DNA from: Paucidesulfovibrio gracilis DSM 16080
Lineage (GTDB): Bacteria > Desulfobacterota > Desulfovibrionia > Desulfovibrionales > Desulfovibrionaceae
Direction of reading: 5' to 3'
Assembly: GCF_900167125.1 (NCBI RefSeq)
Contig: NZ_FUYC01000012.1
Span: 1 to 64,000 of the forward strand
DNA: 64,000 bases
Position numbers and translations under genes: made by a program. Below the pieces are notes generated by a model. That model was given only the letters and a program-made list of their open reading frames with translations, had not been told where the DNA came from and ran no database searches. Shown piece by piece: positions 9,943-18,098 of the stretch. Positions within the stretch are counted from its first letter, which is position 1. Every line of letters starts with the position of its first letter.

Positions 9943-11727
9943 CTAGCCGGGAAGCTCTTCACTGTCCAGCAGGGAGGCGAAGAACGTCAACTCTTCGGGA
10001 TATTTCTTAAAAATGGAATCTTTTACCATGCGGTTAATTTTGCCGACAGTCTGCTGGCTGATCACATCGCGCAGCAGGTTGCGGCATTCGTCCATGCGCG
10101 TCTGGCGGATGATCCGCTTGATGCCCGGAATGGCCTGGGGGGAAAGGGAAATGCAGTCGATCTGCATACCCATGAGGATGGGGACGCAGAAAGGATCCGA
10201 GGCCACCTCCCCGCAGAGGCTCACCTCAATGCCCACCTGGTGCGCCGCGTCCACCACCTGCTTGATGGACCGCAGCACCGCCGGATGCAGCGGTTGGTAA
10301 AGGTAGGACACGTTGGGATTGGTGCGGTCGATACCCAGGCTGTACTGGATCAGATCGTTGGTGCCGATGGAGAAGAAGTCCACTTCCCGGGCCAGCAGTT
10401 CCGCAATCATCACGGCGCTTGGCACCTCGATCATGATGCCCACGGGCATATCCGGGTTGTAGGGTACGCCCTCCCTGGCGAGGTCCAGCTGGGCTTCCTT
10501 GAGGCGCGCCTTGGCCCGGCGCAGTTCGCGCAGGCCGGAAATCATGGGGAACATCATGGCCACGTTGCCGTACACGCTGGCCCGCAGGATGGCCCGCAAC
10601 TGGGTCTTGAACAGCTCGGGATGCCGCAGGCAGAAGCGGATGGCGCGCAGGCCCATGGCCGGGTTGGCCTCGTCCAGCTGGCCGAATTCGGAAATAATCT
10701 TGTCCGACCCCAGGTCCAGCGAGCGGAACACCACCTTGCGCGGCGACATGATGCTCGCAAGATCAATATATTTTTCGGTGAGTTCTTCTTCCGTGGGCAG
10801 GGTCGTGCGGTTGAGGTAGGAATATTCGGTGCGATACAGGCCGATGCCCTCGCCCCCGTGGTCGATGACCGAGGTGACCTCTTCGATGAGTTCGATATTG
10901 GCCAGCACCTTGACACGGAACCCGTCGCTGGTTTCAGCGGGCAGCAGGCAGCGGCGGATGATCTTTTTCTGGTAGGTCTCGAACCGGGTGGCCAGGTCAT
11001 TATATTCGAACAGCTCTTCCTCGTCCGGGTTGACCACAACCCGGCCCTTAAGCCCGTCAATGACCACCATGTCCCCGTCGGCCACGAAATTTTCCAGCTC
11101 CTGCACGCCCACCAGTGCGGGAATGCCCAGGGTCCGTGCCATGATCCCGGTGTGCGAGGTCTTGCCGCCCCGGGTGGTGGCAAAGGCCAGAATGCGGGAA
11201 ACGTCCAACTCCACGGTATCGGCCGGCGTGAGGTCATGGGCCATGATGATGGCCCGCCCCCCAATGGCGGAAATTTCCTGGTCCGTCCCGAGCATGTGAC
11301 CCTGGACCCGATCCGCCACCTGGCGCACGTCCTGAAAGCGCTCCTTGAGATAGGCGTCGTCAAAGCCGAGAAACGCCTGGGCCAGCTCGGATACAGCCTT
11401 TTCCAGCGCCCATTCCGCGTTCACGTGCAGGATTTCGATGTGCTCCTTGGCGCGGCCCATGAGTTTGGGGTCGCGGAGCATCATCAGATGGGAGTCGAGA
11501 ATAAGGCGGTGCTGTTCCAGCTCGCCGGGAACTTTGTCCCGAACGCTCTCCATTTCCTGTCCGGTCATGAGGAACGCGTTTTCCAGCCGGCTTTTTTCCG
11601 CCTCAAGCAGATGGCCGGGCACGGTGTGTCGGGGCAGCAGGGACCGATGGCTGCGGTTCACGAAAACCGCCTTGCCGATAGCTATGCCCGAAGAGACCGG
11701 AATCCCGGTAATGATCTTGTCGGCCAC
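9943..11727 (-). CDS. ptsI: PTS enzyme I (phosphoenolpyruvate-protein phosphotransferase)
   Basis: Enzyme I takes phosphate from PEP and hands it to HPr. The 594-residue protein shows the phosphohistidine motif GGKTSHTGIMARTLGIP, the PEP-site segments GIGLYRTEYSYLNR and MVPIMISGLREL-like LRELRRAKARL, and the C-terminal catalytic SLCGEVASDPF. It starts with GTG at 11727 sharing one base with the TAG stop of ptsH, with AAGGG just upstream, so HPr and EI are translationally coupled. The only other PTS gene in the window is a mannose-family IID; no IIA, IIB or IIC is present. In such hosts this pathway may serve regulation or hexose uptake. Confidence 0.96.
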   Translation of the reverse strand: MADKIITGIPVSSGIAIGKAVFVNRSHRSLLPRHTVPGHLLEAEKSRLENAFLMTGQEMESVRDKVPGELEQHRLILDSHLMMLRDPKLMGRAKEHIEILHVNAEWALEKAVSELAQAFLGFDDAYLKERFQDVRQVADRVQGHMLGTDQEISAIGGRAIIMAHDLTPADTVELDVSRILAFATTRGGKTSHTGIMARTLGIPALVGVQELENFVADGDMVVIDGLKGRVVVNPDEEELFEYNDLATRFETYQKKIIRRCLLPAETSDGFRVKVLANIELIEEVTSVIDHGGEGIGLYRTEYSYLNRTTLPTEEELTEKYIDLASIMSPRKVVFRSLDLGSDKIISEFGQLDEANPAMGLRAIRFCLRHPELFKTQLRAILRASVYGNVAMMFPMISGLRELRRAKARLKEAQLDLAREGVPYNPDMPVGIMIEVPSAVMIAELLAREVDFFSIGTNDLIQYSLGIDRTNPNVSYLYQPLHPAVLRSIKQVVDAAHQVGIEVSLCGEVASDPFCVPILMGMQIDCISLSPQAIPGIKRIIRQTRMDECRNLLRDVISQQTVGKINRMVKDSIFKKYPEELTFFASLLDSEELPG

Positions 11728-12044
11728 TATTTCCCTTCGCCGAAGCGCTCCTTGAACAACGTTTCAATACGGTCCAGGGCGGCCTCGGCATCATCACCAA
11801 CGGCATGCAGATGCAGACGGGTTCCCTGGGCCGCGGCCAGGGTCAACACGTCCAGAATGCTCTTGGCATCCACTCGCTGTCCGTCCACCTCAAAATATAT
11901 TTCGCTTACGAACTTCTGGGCCTCCTGCGCAAGGACACCGGCGGGCCGGGCGTGCAGCCCCAACTGATTGGCCACCACCACCGGCCGGGTAACGACCCCG
12001 TCGGCAGGTCCGCCTTCGTTCGAGACACTTGCGGTCTGTTCCAT
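11727..12044 (-). CDS. ptsH: Phosphocarrier protein HPr
   Basis: HPr relays phosphate from enzyme I to sugar-specific IIA proteins. The 105-residue product is slightly long because of an acidic N-terminal extension before the HPr fold. The active-site block NQLGLHARPAGVLA carries the phosphorylatable His. The second regulatory segment reads KSILDVLTLAA, with Ser at the position of the HPr-kinase target Ser46. The ATG at 12044 has AAGGGGAAGGG directly upstream; a further upstream start is possible but less likely. It lies 102 bases after the IID gene and overlaps ptsI by one base. Confidence 0.94.
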   Translation of the reverse strand: MEQTASVSNEGGPADGVVTRPVVVANQLGLHARPAGVLAQEAQKFVSEIYFEVDGQRVDAKSILDVLTLAAAQGTRLHLHAVGDDAEAALDRIETLFKERFGEGK

Positions 12045-12146
12045 GATCCCTTCCCCTTTGCTCGTGCCCAACGCACGACTCCTACCAGATATCGACCCCT
12101 TCGTCAGCCACGCTCCCCTGCCAAATCACAGGCGATGCGACCGGGT

Positions 12147-12917
12147 CTAAAACAATTGCCGCACGCTGTTCACGATCCATGGCAATCCCCACATGGCCGC
12201 CAGGAACGCTACCAGGACGATTTCCCTCGGTATATTTCGGTAATGCAGTCCCCGGGCAAACAGTGCCATGCTCAGGGCAACGCCGGTCCAGGCCGTCCAA
12301 AGCATGGGCCGAGGCCAGGCCAGAATCCAGATGCCGAGCAACAACCCGCCGTTCAGGAGCTTGATGCGCTGCCCCCAGTTGATCAGATCCCATCGGCGCA
12401 GTCGCTCCAAAAAAGCCAATCCCAGTCGATGCCCGGCCCAAAACGTATAAATTCGAAAACATTGCAGGCCCAGAAAAAAGCCGATCCCCAACAGCAAGGG
12501 CAAAAGGAAATGACCGGCAAGCAGGAGGCAGATAGATGACAAAGCCCAGAAAATCAAGAGACTGCCCGCAAAGACAGAATCCCCGATTCCGGAAAGCGTA
12601 TACGCGGCCGTGTCCTTGAGCCGCTCGATCATCCGGGCAGGCATGTGTCCGGAGGCCACATGGCGTTCTGCAGAAAGGAAAATGGCCACAAGGCAGGGCA
12701 GCCAGAAAAGATGCGTGTTGAAATGGCCCACGTAGCGTTGGCGCGCCTCGCGCAGGGCATCCGGGTCGCGATGGATCACGGCCAGCCCGGGGTCCATGGC
12801 GTACGCAAGCCCCACACTGTAGTATCCCCGGGCGTTGAAGCACGCTCCCGCGAAATAACAGCGCAAGTAGCACTTGATCAGTTCCCGGCCCTGGCCGGAA
12901 CGATTCCGATCCGCCAA
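12147..12917 (-). CDS. PTS mannose/fructose/sorbose family IID component
   Basis: A 256-residue membrane subunit of the mannose-class permease, which forms the translocation pore together with a IIC subunit. Family features are the N-terminal LIKCYLRCYFAGACFNARGYYSVGLAYAM, the HFNTHLFW segment, the GIGDSVFAG motif and C-terminal hydrophobic helices. The start is TTG at 12917 with AGGGAGG four bases before it; I see no better in-frame ATG. It lies in the same direction as ptsH-ptsI. The expected partners IIA, IIB and IIC are absent from this window, so they must be elsewhere or lost. Confidence 0.88.
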   Translation of the reverse strand: MADRNRSGQGRELIKCYLRCYFAGACFNARGYYSVGLAYAMDPGLAVIHRDPDALREARQRYVGHFNTHLFWLPCLVAIFLSAERHVASGHMPARMIERLKDTAAYTLSGIGDSVFAGSLLIFWALSSICLLLAGHFLLPLLLGIGFFLGLQCFRIYTFWAGHRLGLAFLERLRRWDLINWGQRIKLLNGGLLLGIWILAWPRPMLWTAWTGVALSMALFARGLHYRNIPREIVLVAFLAAMWGLPWIVNSVRQLF

Positions 12918-12938
12918 ACAGCCTCCCTGTGAAGGTGG

Positions 12939-13070
12939 TCAGCCGAAGGTTACGATTCCCTCGGCACGCAGGCCGCCCCCGGCGTCCACACGGCAACCGG
13001 CACCGGCCATGCGTGCGGCTTTCCGGCTCCCCGGCCGCAAAACCATCACCGCCCGGCTGTGAACCAGCCT
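12939..13070 (-). other. Interval between bioY and the IID gene; possible open-frame remnant
   Basis: Only about 150 bases separate bioY from the IID gene. On the minus strand a frame ending in TGA at 12939 reads Arg/Gly/Ala-rich sequence with host-like codon use (for example MVLRPGSRKAARMAG) and could be initiated by GTG or ATG near 13040. It matches nothing I recognise and has no good ribosome site. It may be noise, a tiny gene, or the tail of a lost PTS subunit. Confidence 0.2.
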
Positions 13071-13071
13071 G

Positions 13072-13617
13072 CTAGCGCAGGATGCTATACCGAACAAGAA
13101 TCCGATAGCAAGCCGTTGCAAACACGATCTTGAGCAGATCCCAGAGAATAAAGGGATAAAACCCCACGGCCATGGCTTTGTGCAGGGACATTTCCAACGA
13201 ATACATCAGCCAGCCCACACCGCCCAGGTAGGCCGCGCCAAGCCCCAACACCCCGAACAAAAAGCCGCGAACAAATGAGACCATCCGGCTCCGGCCGCCC
13301 GTGGCCAGACCAACGATGCCGATCATGACCACAAAGCCGTACAGATATCCGGCCGTCGGTCCCATGAGCACGCCCACGCCCGAAGCCCCGCCCGCAAACA
13401 CCGGCAGACCCGCCGCACCCACGGCCAGATACAGCAGAAAACACGCCATGCCGCGTCTCGGCCCGAGCACCAGACCGGCCAGGGTAATGAACAACACCTG
13501 CATGGATACCGGCACCGGGCCGATGGGTACGATCAGATAGGCGCCCGCCGCAATCATGGCCGCCAACAATGCGGTCCAGACCAATTTGTGCAAATCCCCC
13601 AAAGCCATCCGGCTCAT
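13072..13617 (-). CDS. bioY: Biotin transporter BioY (ECF S component)
   Basis: A 181-residue, six-helix membrane protein that captures biotin, either alone or with the shared ECF A/T modules. It carries BioY hallmarks: PIGPVPVSMQVLFITLAGLVLGPRRGM near the N-terminus, a central GGASGVGVLMGPTAGYLYGF and a C-terminal FYPFILWDLLK segment. Its ATG overlaps the bioB stop as ATGA, so bioB and bioY form one coupled unit. The window therefore encodes both the last step of biotin synthesis and uptake. Confidence 0.94.
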   Translation of the reverse strand: MSRMALGDLHKLVWTALLAAMIAAGAYLIVPIGPVPVSMQVLFITLAGLVLGPRRGMACFLLYLAVGAAGLPVFAGGASGVGVLMGPTAGYLYGFVVMIGIVGLATGGRSRMVSFVRGFLFGVLGLGAAYLGGVGWLMYSLEMSLHKAMAVGFYPFILWDLLKIVFATACYRILVRYSILR

Positions 13618-14666
13618 AATTCCTCCATGGTTCGCATTGCGCCGTTGACATGCGGCCCGGCAACGTCCGGAACCCGTCCGGCCCGACGAGCCAACGCCGC
13701 GTCCGTTTCCGCATCACGCCCCTGCAACGTCAGATAATCCCCTATCATCACCCCGCTCGCTCCGCATTTGAACGCCAAGCCGCGATCCTGCGGACCCAGC
13801 ACGTCGTGCCGCCCTCCGCAGAGCCGTACATGCCGGTCCGGAAGGGCGAAACGGAACAAGGCCACGATCTTCACGGCCTCGCCTTTCGTCAGCACGGGCC
13901 GGTCCTCCAGAGGCGTTCCCGCCACGGGATGCAAAAAATTGATCGGCACCGAACAGACGCCCAGCTCCCGCAACTCCAAAGCCAGCTCCAGGCGATCCTC
14001 CCAGGATTCGCCCAGACCAAAAATCCCGCCCGAACAGACCTCCAGTCCCAGTTCCACGGCCTCGCGCACGGCCCGGACATCCTCGGCATACGCATGCGTG
14101 CTGCAAATGCGCGGGAAAAAGCTGCGGCCGGTTTCCAGATTGTGATGGTACGCTCCGCCCCCGGCATCCCGAAAGGCCATGAGTCGCGCTCGGTCCAGTA
14201 TCCCGGGCGAACAGTCCGCACGCAGGCCCAACGCCGAAACCACGTGCACCGCGTCCAGCAGTCGCGCAAAATCTTCATCTGAAAGTCGTTTGCCGCTGGT
14301 CACCAGGGAAAACCGCGTGGCACCGGCCTGCCGGAGCCTTTCCGCCGCCTCACGGATGGCCTGCAACGGGAGAAAACCATGCTGCGGCGCATCACCATGA
14401 TGGTGCGCGGATTGGGCGCAAAACGCGCAGTCTTCGGAGCATGCCCCGGACCGCGCATTGACGATGCCGCAAAACCCCACTGACGATCCAAACCAATAGG
14501 CGCGCACCTGTTCCGCGGCACGGGCCAGTTCCCCGACCCGCTCCCCGGGCCAGGCCGCCACTGCGCGCAACCAATCCGCATCCAGCGGCTCACCCGAGCA
14601 CGCCCGGGCCACCAGCTCTTCAAGATCCAGCGGCACATCCCCACCATGCCGCACCGATTCACACAT
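13614..14666 (-). CDS. bioB: Biotin synthase
   Basis: Radical-SAM enzyme that inserts sulfur into dethiobiotin. The 350-residue protein has the radical-SAM cluster SGACSEDCAFCAQS (C-x3-C-x2-C), the [2Fe-2S] region, and family blocks LVTSGKRLSDEDF, YHHNLETGRSFFP, VCSGGIFGLGESWEDR and LFRFALPDRHVRLCGGR. AAGGAGAGG precedes the ATG at 14666; upstream in-frame starts would overlap the rsmI stop. It is followed by bioY with a 4-base overlap. I could not identify a BirA-type operator upstream with confidence, and no bioA, bioD or bioF is nearby. Confidence 0.95.
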   Translation of the reverse strand: MCESVRHGGDVPLDLEELVARACSGEPLDADWLRAVAAWPGERVGELARAAEQVRAYWFGSSVGFCGIVNARSGACSEDCAFCAQSAHHHGDAPQHGFLPLQAIREAAERLRQAGATRFSLVTSGKRLSDEDFARLLDAVHVVSALGLRADCSPGILDRARLMAFRDAGGGAYHHNLETGRSFFPRICSTHAYAEDVRAVREAVELGLEVCSGGIFGLGESWEDRLELALELRELGVCSVPINFLHPVAGTPLEDRPVLTKGEAVKIVALFRFALPDRHVRLCGGRHDVLGPQDRGLAFKCGASGVMIGDYLTLQGRDAETDAALARRAGRVPDVAGPHVNGAMRTMEEL

Positions 14667-14692
14667 GCCGCCTCTCCTTGAAAATGCGCTGT

Positions 14693-15529
14693 TCACGAGG
14701 CGGTCTGCATGGCATAGACCTGCTTGGGTGTCCAGCCAGTGACACGCCCGGCAACACGCCGCGCCACGTCCTTGGGTTTGCCACCCAGCGCCTGTTCCTC
14801 ATCCAATATCCGCAAAACCTCGGACTCGGCCGTGCGGCCCTGCGCGTCGGGCGGGGCCACCACCACCGTGAACTCCCCCCGAAGCTCCACCTCCAGCAAA
14901 GACAGATCACCCAATCGCCCGAACACGAATTCCTCAAAATCCTTGGTCAGCTCCCGGGCAATACAAAATTCCCGGTCACCCAAGGCCGCGTGCGCCGCCT
15001 GCAAGCTCTCCAGCAAACGCGATTTGCGTTCAAAAAAGACCAGCGTGGCGCCCGTGTCCCGGTGCGCGGAAAAAAATGTTTCGGCCTGGCCCGACTTGCG
15101 CGGCGGAAACCCCAAAAACGTGAACGGATACGGCGGCAATCCACACGCGGACAACGCGGCCAGCGGCGCGCTCGGTCCGGGTACGGGATGCACGGGTACC
15201 CCGGCCTCGCGGCAGGCCCGCACCAAACGATACCCCGGATCCGACAACAACGGAGTGCCCGCGTCCGAAACCAGCGCCACACTCTCCCCGGCCTGCAATC
15301 GCTCCACCACCGCAGGCGTGCGACGCTCCTCGTTGTGCTCGTGAAAGCTCGTAAACCCCAAACCGTCACGCCGGGCAATGCCCAAACGAACAAACAGCGC
15401 CCCGGTTCGCCGGGTGTCCTCGGCCAAAACCAGATCCGCGTCCGTCAACACACCGGCCGCACGCGGCGACAGATCACCCGTGTTTCCCAACGGGGTGGCC
15501 ACAATATATAAGGCGGGTACCAGAGACAT
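14693..15529 (-). CDS. rsmI: 16S rRNA (cytidine-1402-2'-O)-methyltransferase
   Basis: RsmI methylates the ribose of C1402 in the 30S decoding site. The 278-residue tetrapyrrole-methylase-fold protein begins LYIVATPLGNTGDLSPRA, followed by LAEDTRRTG, SDAGTPLLSDPGYRLV and GPSAPLAALSACGLP, all RsmI signatures, and ends with a C-terminal helical tail. The start at 15529 (MSLVPAL) has AGAGGAG just upstream; longer frames run into an intergenic repeat and are not real. bioB follows after 26 bases. Confidence 0.94.
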   Translation of the reverse strand: MSLVPALYIVATPLGNTGDLSPRAAGVLTDADLVLAEDTRRTGALFVRLGIARRDGLGFTSFHEHNEERRTPAVVERLQAGESVALVSDAGTPLLSDPGYRLVRACREAGVPVHPVPGPSAPLAALSACGLPPYPFTFLGFPPRKSGQAETFFSAHRDTGATLVFFERKSRLLESLQAAHAALGDREFCIARELTKDFEEFVFGRLGDLSLLEVELRGEFTVVVAPPDAQGRTAESEVLRILDEEQALGGKPKDVARRVAGRVTGWTPKQVYAMQTAS

Positions 15530-15569
15530 ACGCTCCTCTTTCGGCGGAATTGATGGAGGAAAAAGCACC

Positions 15570-15700
15570 AGGGGAAAACCTTTCTGAAGAAAGGTTCTTC
15601 CCCCGGACCCCCTTTCCAAAGACTTTTATCGGCCCCCGGCCGTGCGCAGCACGAGACCGGGAAACAGGAGTCCAGGGGCTGCGGGCCTCCTGGTTGCCAA
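15570..15700. repeat. Intergenic repeat copy 1 with two hairpins
   Basis: The 189-base gap between the thioesterase gene and rsmI carries a structured intergenic repeat. Hairpin A (15571-15602) has AACCTTTC/GAAAGGTT around a TGAA loop with a GGGG/CCCC extension; hairpin B (15672-15693) pairs CCAGG with CCTGG plus two more pairs. The linker contains CCCTTTCCAAAGAC. A diverged copy is at 26894-27100. On the minus strand hairpin A is followed by a T-rich stretch and could also end transcription from the thioesterase unit. Confidence 0.6.
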
Positions 15701-15718
15701 AGGCATGCTTTTCCTTTT

Positions 15719-16195
15719 TTAGCGGCTTTCCGCCGCGAGAATATCTTCCCGCATTTTGCGTCGGTTTTCGGCTTCGGTCCACCGTCGGCGGGCCGTATCG
15801 GAGTCCAGATCCAGGGGCGGCACGGACCGGGGTTTGCCGTTTTCATCCAGGGCCACGTAGGTGACGTAAGCGGAATTGGTGTGCCGCACTTCCCCGGTAA
15901 TGGGATTTTCAGCTTCCACACGCACGCCCACTTCCATGCTGGTGTGTCCAACATAGTTGAGGCTGGCCTTGATGGTCAGCAATTCGCCCACATAGGCGGG
16001 CAGGAGAAAATCCATGCGTTCAAACGAGGCGGTGACCACGTTGGCGCGGGCGTGGCGCATGGCCACGACGCCCCCGGCGGTATCCACATGCTTGAGGATC
16101 ACGCCGCCGTGAAGATTCCCGGACGGGTTGGCGTCCTCGGGCAGGGCGATGTGGCTCATGATCACGGCGGATTGGGATGCGGCTTTTGCTTTCAC
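15719..16195 (-). CDS. Acyl-CoA thioesterase, hotdog fold (YciA-like)
   Basis: A 158-residue single-hotdog thioesterase predicted to hydrolyse acyl-CoA in the cytoplasm. The family core is visible: LPEDANPSGNLHGGVILKHVDTAGG, the FLLPAYVGELLTIKASLNYVGHTSMEVGVRV strand set and NSAYVTYVALDENGKP. The start is GTG at 16195, overlapping the preceding gene's stop as GTGA, with GGAG seven bases upstream. The C-terminal 25 residues are a charged tail beyond the fold. Substrate chain length is not predictable here. Confidence 0.88.
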   Translation of the reverse strand: MKAKAASQSAVIMSHIALPEDANPSGNLHGGVILKHVDTAGGVVAMRHARANVVTASFERMDFLLPAYVGELLTIKASLNYVGHTSMEVGVRVEAENPITGEVRHTNSAYVTYVALDENGKPRSVPPLDLDSDTARRRWTEAENRRKMREDILAAESR

Positions 16196-16440
16196 TCTTT
16201 TTCTCCACGGCTGCGGCCGTATTCCACGCGGGCTTTGTAGACCATCATGCCGATGCGTTTTCCCAGGTCGCGTTCCCGGGTTTTGATCAGGGCTTCGGCG
16301 GCGTCGCGGTTTCCCTGGGCCTTGAGCAATGTCGCGGATTCCAGGTCACGCAGATAGGCTTCGCATTCCCGAATGACGCCCGACAGATCGATGGTTTCGA
16401 GTTCTTTAGGCACACGAACGGACTTGACCTTACGGCTCAT
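16192..16440 (-). CDS. Small conserved-looking protein, unknown function
   Basis: An 82-residue soluble, highly charged protein beginning MSRKVKSVRVPKELETIDL and likely helical (RECEAYLRDLESATLLKAQG). The ATG at 16440 follows GGGGGG; the upstream in-frame extension looks non-coding. It is coupled to the thioesterase gene by a GTGA overlap, so the two are probably co-expressed. No motif is recognised. Confidence 0.65.
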   Translation of the reverse strand: MSRKVKSVRVPKELETIDLSGVIRECEAYLRDLESATLLKAQGNRDAAEALIKTRERDLGKRIGMMVYKARVEYGRSRGEKE

Positions 16441-16555
16441 GATTCCCCCCGGGGTTGTGGACGCGCCATTCCGTACGGCGGGGCGCATTACATTTTGATG
16501 TCGCTTCGTATGGGGGATGTCAAGTGAAGCGCGGCAGGGCCGGGGTGGGGACGTG

Positions 16556-16834
16556 TTATTTTCGACGCAGACGGGCGCGCACGGTGCGGGCCATGTCCCC
16601 GGCCTTGGAGCGGGCAAGTTCTCCGGCACGACCGGCCCAGCGGCTCAGATGCCTGGTACGGCCGGCCGCATGTTCGGCCATGGCCTTGGCCGCGATTTTC
16701 GCGGCCTGTTTTTGATCCTTTCCCTGGGCCAGTTCCCGGGCAAAGACCTGCTGACCATGACGCAGGGTTTCCTGCCCCATGGTCTTGAGTTTTTCCACGG
16801 CAACATAACGGGCGATGGCGGACCAAAAGGCCAT
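16556..16834 (-). CDS. Hypothetical small basic protein
   Basis: A 92-residue Ala/Lys/Arg-rich protein predicted to be almost all helix, with repeated QAAKIAAKAMAEHAAGRT-like segments and a basic C-terminus ending RARLRRK. AAGGGAG precedes the ATG at 16834, which lies one base after the stop of the methyltransferase gene, so it is very likely in that operon. No domain is recognised; the basic character would allow nucleic-acid or ribosome contact, but that is speculation. Confidence 0.65.
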   Translation of the reverse strand: MAFWSAIARYVAVEKLKTMGQETLRHGQQVFARELAQGKDQKQAAKIAAKAMAEHAAGRTRHLSRWAGRAGELARSKAGDMARTVRARLRRK

Positions 16835-16835
16835 G

Positions 16836-17999
16836 TCAGCTCCCTTTGCGGCTCCCGGAATACAGTTCGTACAGCAGGAGACGGCATTCGATCTTGGCAT
16901 TGAAAAACGGGATGCGGCGGCGGGTCTTCAGCCCCACGCGCTTGCTCAATACGGGATTGCCCGTGAACACGCCGCCCGTGTATCCGGGGCAATGCTGCTT
17001 GAAAAAATCCCCAATGGCGGCGTAGGTCTCGGCCAGGGCTTCTTCCTCGCCCAGGCGCATGCCGTATTCCGGGTTGAGCAAGATGGTGCCGGGGAGTTCG
17101 GACGAAACAGAGGGGACCGTGGTTTCCTGAAAATCGCAGACCGCGAATTCCATATATTTTTCCATTCCGGCCCGCTGTGCGTTGGCCCGGGCCGCTTCCA
17201 CAGCTGCGGGATCATGATCCGTCACCACGATGCGGCCCTTGGGGGCGTGGCGCCGGGCTGCTTCGGCCTGCTCACGCAATCGGTTGAACAAGCAGGCATC
17301 GTACCCGAGCAATCCCATGAAGGCGAAGCGCTCCCGCAACAATCCAGGGGCGACGTTGCAGGCCAGAAGTGCGGCTTCGCAGGCCAGGGAACCGCTGCCG
17401 CACATGGGATTCACGAAATGCCCGTCCCGATATCCGGAAGCCACGACAATGGCGGCGGCCAGGGTTTCCTGGAGCGGCGCCTTGTGCGGTTGTAGGCGGT
17501 AGCCCCGTTTGGAGAGCGGTTCGCCCGAGGTATCGAGATACACGGTGGCCCGGTCGCCCTGCCAGTGGAGAAACACGGCGGCCCCGCGTTGTTCGGGTCC
17601 GGCATCGGGCCGACGGCCCGTGCGTTTGCGGATGCGATCCACCACCGCGTCCTTGACCTTGAGGGCGGCGTGGCCGGAATGCTCACGTCCTCTGGCGCTT
17701 ACGCTGGCATGCACCGTCACGTACCCATCCGAAGGAATCCACTCCTCCCAGGGAATTTTCACGGCCCTGGCATGAAGCATGGCCGCGTTGGGCGCGTTGA
17801 AATATTTCAGTTCCAGGAGCACGCGATGCCCGATTCGCAAGTGGAGATTCAGGCGCATGGCCTCGCGCAGGCTACCCCGGGTCTGTACACCCAGGGGAAG
17901 TTCCCGTTCCACGGGCAGGCCCAGTTCCTGAATTTCCTTGGCCAGCCAGGGAGACAGCCCCTTGGGGCAGGTGATCAACAGAGGATAGGTTTCGGACAT
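16836..17999 (-). CDS. THUMP-domain RNA guanine-N2 methyltransferase (RlmL/Trm14-like)
   Basis: A 387-residue SAM-dependent RNA methyltransferase. The N-terminal half resembles a THUMP/ferredoxin-like RNA-binding module (CPKGLSPWLAKEIQELG onward). The catalytic half has motif I NPMCGSGSLACEAAL, the acidic loop [17 protein letters not shown] and the N-P-x-Y-G catalytic motif as LLNPEYGMRLG near residue 305. RlmL-type enzymes modify 23S rRNA G2445; Trm14-type enzymes modify tRNA. The protein is much shorter than fused RlmKL, so it lacks the RlmK half. Confidence 0.85.
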   Translation of the reverse strand: MSETYPLLITCPKGLSPWLAKEIQELGLPVERELPLGVQTRGSLREAMRLNLHLRIGHRVLLELKYFNAPNAAMLHARAVKIPWEEWIPSDGYVTVHASVSARGREHSGHAALKVKDAVVDRIRKRTGRRPDAGPEQRGAAVFLHWQGDRATVYLDTSGEPLSKRGYRLQPHKAPLQETLAAAIVVASGYRDGHFVNPMCGSGSLACEAALLACNVAPGLLRERFAFMGLLGYDACLFNRLREQAEAARRHAPKGRIVVTDHDPAAVEAARANAQRAGMEKYMEFAVCDFQETTVPSVSSELPGTILLNPEYGMRLGEEEALAETYAAIGDFFKQHCPGYTGGVFTGNPVLSKRVGLKTRRRIPFFNAKIECRLLLYELYSGSRKGS

Positions 18000-18098
18000 G
18001 CAGCGGTAGTACGATGCGGGGCGCGGCTTGGCAAGCCGGAAAACCGTTCGCTGGCGCGCCTGTCGGGGCTTGCAGCGTCGAAAAATCCCAACACGCGG

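Noticed and set aside
9214-11967. A 917-codon open frame on the plus strand opposite smpB, ptsI and ptsH
   Set aside because: It is antisense to strongly recognisable genes and reads low-complexity His/Gly/Pro sequence, as expected of a GC-rich shadow frame.
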